Part shown: in pieces, positions 62,201 through 64,000 of the stretch | Position numbering within the stretch: position 1 is the first letter of the stretch | Layout of the letters: every line of letters starts with the position of its first letter | Source: Lingula anatina | Lineage: Eukaryota > Brachiopoda > Lingulata > Lingulida > Lingulidae | Assembly (NCBI RefSeq): GCF_001039355.2 | Contig: NW_019775690.1 | Span: forward strand, 87,371-151,370 | Length of the DNA: 64,000 nt | Reading direction: 5' to 3' | The notes under the pieces: generated by a model | Seen by the model: only the letters and a program-made list of their open reading frames with translations | What the model was told of the DNA's origin: nothing | Databases searched by the model: none | Program-made: the position numbers and the translations under genes

Positions 62201-64000
62201 CTTCTGTATGATTTTGATGGCCCATGTCTTGCATGTGCCTTTTTCAAAGGCAAGCCGCACTTCACCAGCAGCACCCCTGTCATAACAGCAAAATATCATC
62301 GTTTTTTTATTTTGAGTTAGAGAACATACACTGTACACTCTACTTTACATGTAGATATAAATGCCATTCAAAACCATGGTAGCAGGCCATGCCAATCTTT
62401 CACCTAGCTACAGAAAAGAACTAATCTTCACAAGTGGTCTTAAACTGTTTTATGTATCTCCCATCAGAACAGGAACTTTCTTCCTTACCTGCCTAATACT
62501 TTGGTAATAGTATACTTCTCTCTAAGGGACTCAGGGAAATTGTTATCATCATTGTTGTTTGCATCCATATATATGTAAGCTGTAAAAACATAACTAAAAT
62601 TTCATCGCAATGATATTTTGAAAAGATTACCAATCAGACATTTTAATAGACAGCAATAGCAGAATTGCCAATATAAAAAATTGGCAATGGCAGCAGTATT
62701 TGCTTTAAAGCAGAATTTGATTTTTATCGTGATTAGAAGCACCATAAAGCTTAAGGCAAGAGGAAAAAAAATGTTACCATCACTTTGCTCACCTTTGTTC
62801 CTGGCCACAGATAATGCAATTTCATCATTATTACTAAGCACCTGTTTGTTTCCTTTTCCTGAAGAGACAAATATTTATAGATATACAAAGGTGTGTAGCA
62901 CGTTTTGAAAGATCTTTCTATTTTCTTTCCAGTTAATAAAAAAAGGTTTAAATTACTTATCATAATGCTCAACAAACAATCAAAGCTGGAACATTTCTGC
63001 TTTGATGGATGCATTGATAGAGACTTGCCAAAAATGTCCAATTCTTGGGCAATCTATTAATTATCCACTTAACATTGAAAAATTAATAGAGTGACATAAA
63101 AAAGTAACTAAAAAATTGGTTTATGGATATTAATTCTGTGGTTTTGGATACCATTTATGGTAAACTTCCAATTAAGAGATTAAGGATAAAATGATGTAGC
63201 AATTTTTAGGAAAATTAAATTTTCAAAAGAGAAAGGTCCAATGTTTATTGTGTACTGTAGCTTAAAAACTACCTTGCCCTGCCAAAATTGGTAAGTAATG
63301 AATAAAACATCTGTAGGTGCTGCATCCTTATATCCTGACAGAAATGAAAAATTAACACCCAACTATAAACATAGCCTACCAACTTTACTTCCATTGACAA
63401 AAGTTCCATTGCTGCTTGTGTCTTCTAGGAATATAAAAACCCCTGTACTGGTTTGTTGCTGAAAATAAAACATTATTACTGTAAAATTCTACTGTACAAT
63501 TCAGATTAAAATATATTTTCTTAATACTAAATCATAATCTTGTTATCATTAATCTTTAAAATGCTGATATGCTGTAGAATTAAGTTGTAGGCAACTACAT
63601 AAACTAGTACTGTACATCCAATTATTTAAATTGTACTACTGTACATGTTCTAAGTGTAATTTCTTGCAAATAAATGCTGCAGAAATAAATGTGTATCAGT
63701 AAGCTTTTGGTATTTACTACATATCCAGCACATGTTGTTTAATTACAATTGGTTTTCTTATATACAATTACTAGGTTAAGAATATATAAAGTACCGTTAG
63801 TAGTTCCTGTAACAAAATTTAATAATTTCTGGCATACATGAACTAAACTGGATTGAAGCAGATTTACAGTGTGACAGCTTCTACCTACCCTAAATATCTT
63901 GAAGTGGATCGAGCTGTATGTTCTGTATGACTGACATTTCCCTTTGACATTTGGGAAGATGAAATCACAGGAGTCTGCCCTGCCAAATGTGTACTCTTCT
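59144..64000 (-). CDS. CHEK2: CHEK2 (CHK2) checkpoint kinase, 5'-truncated by window end, 14 exons
   Basis: CHK2 is a nuclear serine/threonine kinase activated by ATM after DNA double-strand breaks; FHA-phosphothreonine binding drives dimerisation and activation. Fourteen GT-AG exons give 424 residues in an unbroken frame. [18 protein letters not shown] and SSNGTFVNG carry the conserved G-R, S-x-x-H and N-G residues. Kinase: glycine loop GRGAAGEV, AIK lysine, INEVNIL glutamate, HRDLKPEN, TDFGLSK and LAPE. The activation segment MMKTFCGTP keeps the threonine corresponding to human Thr383. The tail has a bipartite basic patch (PKKRP and SRKRTK) like a nuclear localisation signal. The SQ/TQ cluster and promoter lie beyond the window. 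Converges with slit. Confidence 0.97.
59490..59573 (-). CDS. CHEK2: CHEK2 exon: segment after the kinase domain
   Basis: 84 nt, phase 0-0, acceptor ttcag, donor gtatgt. Reads [17 protein letters not shown] and so on, matching the D-E/D-M-x-x-K start of the CHK2 tail. Confidence 0.9.
59828..60029 (-). CDS. CHEK2: CHEK2 exon: C-lobe, GYPPF to kinase end
   Basis: 202 nt, phase 2 to 0. Contains LVGYPPFGD, then [16 protein letters not shown] and ALNHSWFQ, kinase subdomains X-XI. Confidence 0.97.
60030..60425. other. CHEK2: CHEK2 intron
   Basis: 396 bp, AT-rich; nothing else seen. Confidence 0.7.
60426..60589 (-). CDS. CHEK2: CHEK2 exon: DFG, activation loop, APE
   Basis: 164 nt, phase 0 to 2. 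[26 protein letters not shown] and [11 protein letters not shown]. The human counterpart has H where this has L after DFG. Confidence 0.98.
60590..60919. other. CHEK2: CHEK2 intron
   Basis: 330 bp; nothing else seen. Confidence 0.7.
60920..60967 (-). CDS. CHEK2: CHEK2 exon: PENILL segment
   Basis: 48 nt, phase 0-0. Reads [16 protein letters not shown], carrying the catalytic-loop asparagine. Confidence 0.97.
61145..61183 (-). CDS. CHEK2: CHEK2 exon: HRD catalytic loop
   Basis: 39 nt, phase 0-0. Reads [13 protein letters not shown] with the catalytic aspartate. Confidence 0.97.
61422..61521 (-). CDS. CHEK2: CHEK2 exon: hinge and helix D/E
   Basis: 100 nt, phase 2 to 0. Begins [16 protein letters not shown], the hinge-distal acidic GGELFD motif of the CAMK group. 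Confidence 0.97.
61685..61749 (-). CDS. CHEK2: CHEK2 exon: strands 4-5
   Basis: 65 nt, phase 0 to 2. Reads [20 protein letters not shown], leading into the hinge. Confidence 0.96.
61969..62022 (-). CDS. CHEK2: CHEK2 exon: helix C
   Basis: 54 nt, phase 0-0. Reads [18 protein letters not shown], containing the helix-C glutamate (NEV). Confidence 0.96.
62168..62276 (-). CDS. CHEK2: CHEK2 exon: glycine loop and ATP-binding lysine
   Basis: 109 nt, phase 2 to 0. [20 protein letters not shown] followed by KIIQKRRF; the AIK lysine is present. Confidence 0.97.
62489..62579 (-). CDS. CHEK2: CHEK2 exon: FHA-kinase linker
   Basis: 91 nt, phase 1 to 2. Reads [18 protein letters not shown] and then YTITKVLG, the start of the kinase domain. 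Confidence 0.93.
62793..62858 (-). CDS. CHEK2: CHEK2 exon: end of FHA domain
   Basis: 66 nt, phase 1-1. Reads [20 protein letters not shown], the C-terminal strand region of the FHA fold. Confidence 0.96.
62859..63379. other. CHEK2: CHEK2 intron
   Basis: About 520 bp, AT-rich; nothing else seen. Confidence 0.7.
63380..63458 (-). CDS. CHEK2: CHEK2 exon: FHA NG motif
   Basis: 79 nt, phase 0 to 1. Reads [21 protein letters not shown] is the signature of phosphothreonine-binding FHA domains. Confidence 0.97.
63459..63888. other. CHEK2: CHEK2 intron
   Basis: 430 bp, AT-rich; nothing else seen. Confidence 0.7.
63889..64000 (-). CDS. CHEK2: CHEK2 exon: first half of FHA domain (cut by window end)
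   Basis: At least 112 nt, phase 0 donor gtaggt. Reads [11 protein letters not shown], then [13 protein letters not shown], carrying the FHA G-R and S-x-x-H residues. The 5' boundary is outside the window. Confidence 0.95.

Noticed and set aside
1-64000. CRISPR arrays, operons, rRNA, intact tRNA genes, viral or toxin genes
   Set aside because: None seen. The sequence is spliced animal DNA, and no canonical tRNA B box or rRNA segment was found by eye.

Overview
This is spliced, AT-rich, repeat-bearing nuclear DNA from a draft animal assembly: it contains a 333-base N run, a single N, and duplicated flanks around both gaps. Two conserved genes are recognised. The first, on the + strand from base 2,423 to about 58.1 kb, is slit, the secreted axon-guidance ligand of Robo receptors. 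The second, on the - strand from 59,144 to beyond 64,000, is CHEK2 (CHK2), the FHA-domain DNA-damage checkpoint kinase. They converge tail to tail. The slit protein has one EGF repeat between its LamG domain and its C-terminal knot, and a YPQ-S-S-A-C linker between EGF5 and EGF6. Both features resemble the fly protein more than vertebrate SLITs, so a protostome, probably a lophotrochozoan such as a mollusc, annelid or brachiopod, is my best inference. The species cannot be fixed from this sequence.

Slit layout: the window opens inside an early intron. The signal peptide, first LRRNT and first two LRRs of domain D1 lie upstream of base 1. D1 LRR3 is at 2.4 kb, followed by a 30-kb intron. From 32.5 to 51.7 kb the rest of D1 and all of D2, D3 and D4 follow, almost one leucine-rich repeat per 72-nt exon with phase-2 junctions. 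Six EGF repeats, LamG and a seventh EGF occupy 51.9-54.6 kb. The gene then offers two consecutive, homologous last exons (55,404-55,630 and 55,760-56,004). Each has the same acceptor phase, its own stop codon and a complete cystine-knot (CTCK) domain. Summed exon lengths keep the frame open throughout: about 1,339 residues with the first terminal exon and 1,345 with the second.

Inside the 30-kb intron, on the - strand between 31.9 and 27.5 kb, is a set of exon-like blocks that probably belong to a nested antisense gene I do not recognise. The rest of that intron holds simple repeats, a CpG-rich hairpin element near 15.6 kb, and two assembly-type duplications (20.4-24.0 kb and 27.8-28.1 kb). 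CpG density drops sharply near 2.8 kb, which suggests that the first 2.8 kb lies in a different methylation domain, perhaps near the slit promoter.

CHEK2 is represented by 14 exons covering FHA, kinase and C-terminal basic tail (424 residues). Its 5' end (SQ/TQ cluster, first part of the FHA domain, promoter) lies beyond base 64,000. The main novelty candidates are the duplicated slit CTCK terminal exons, the possible cassette exon between slit D3 and D4, and the unidentified nested antisense gene.
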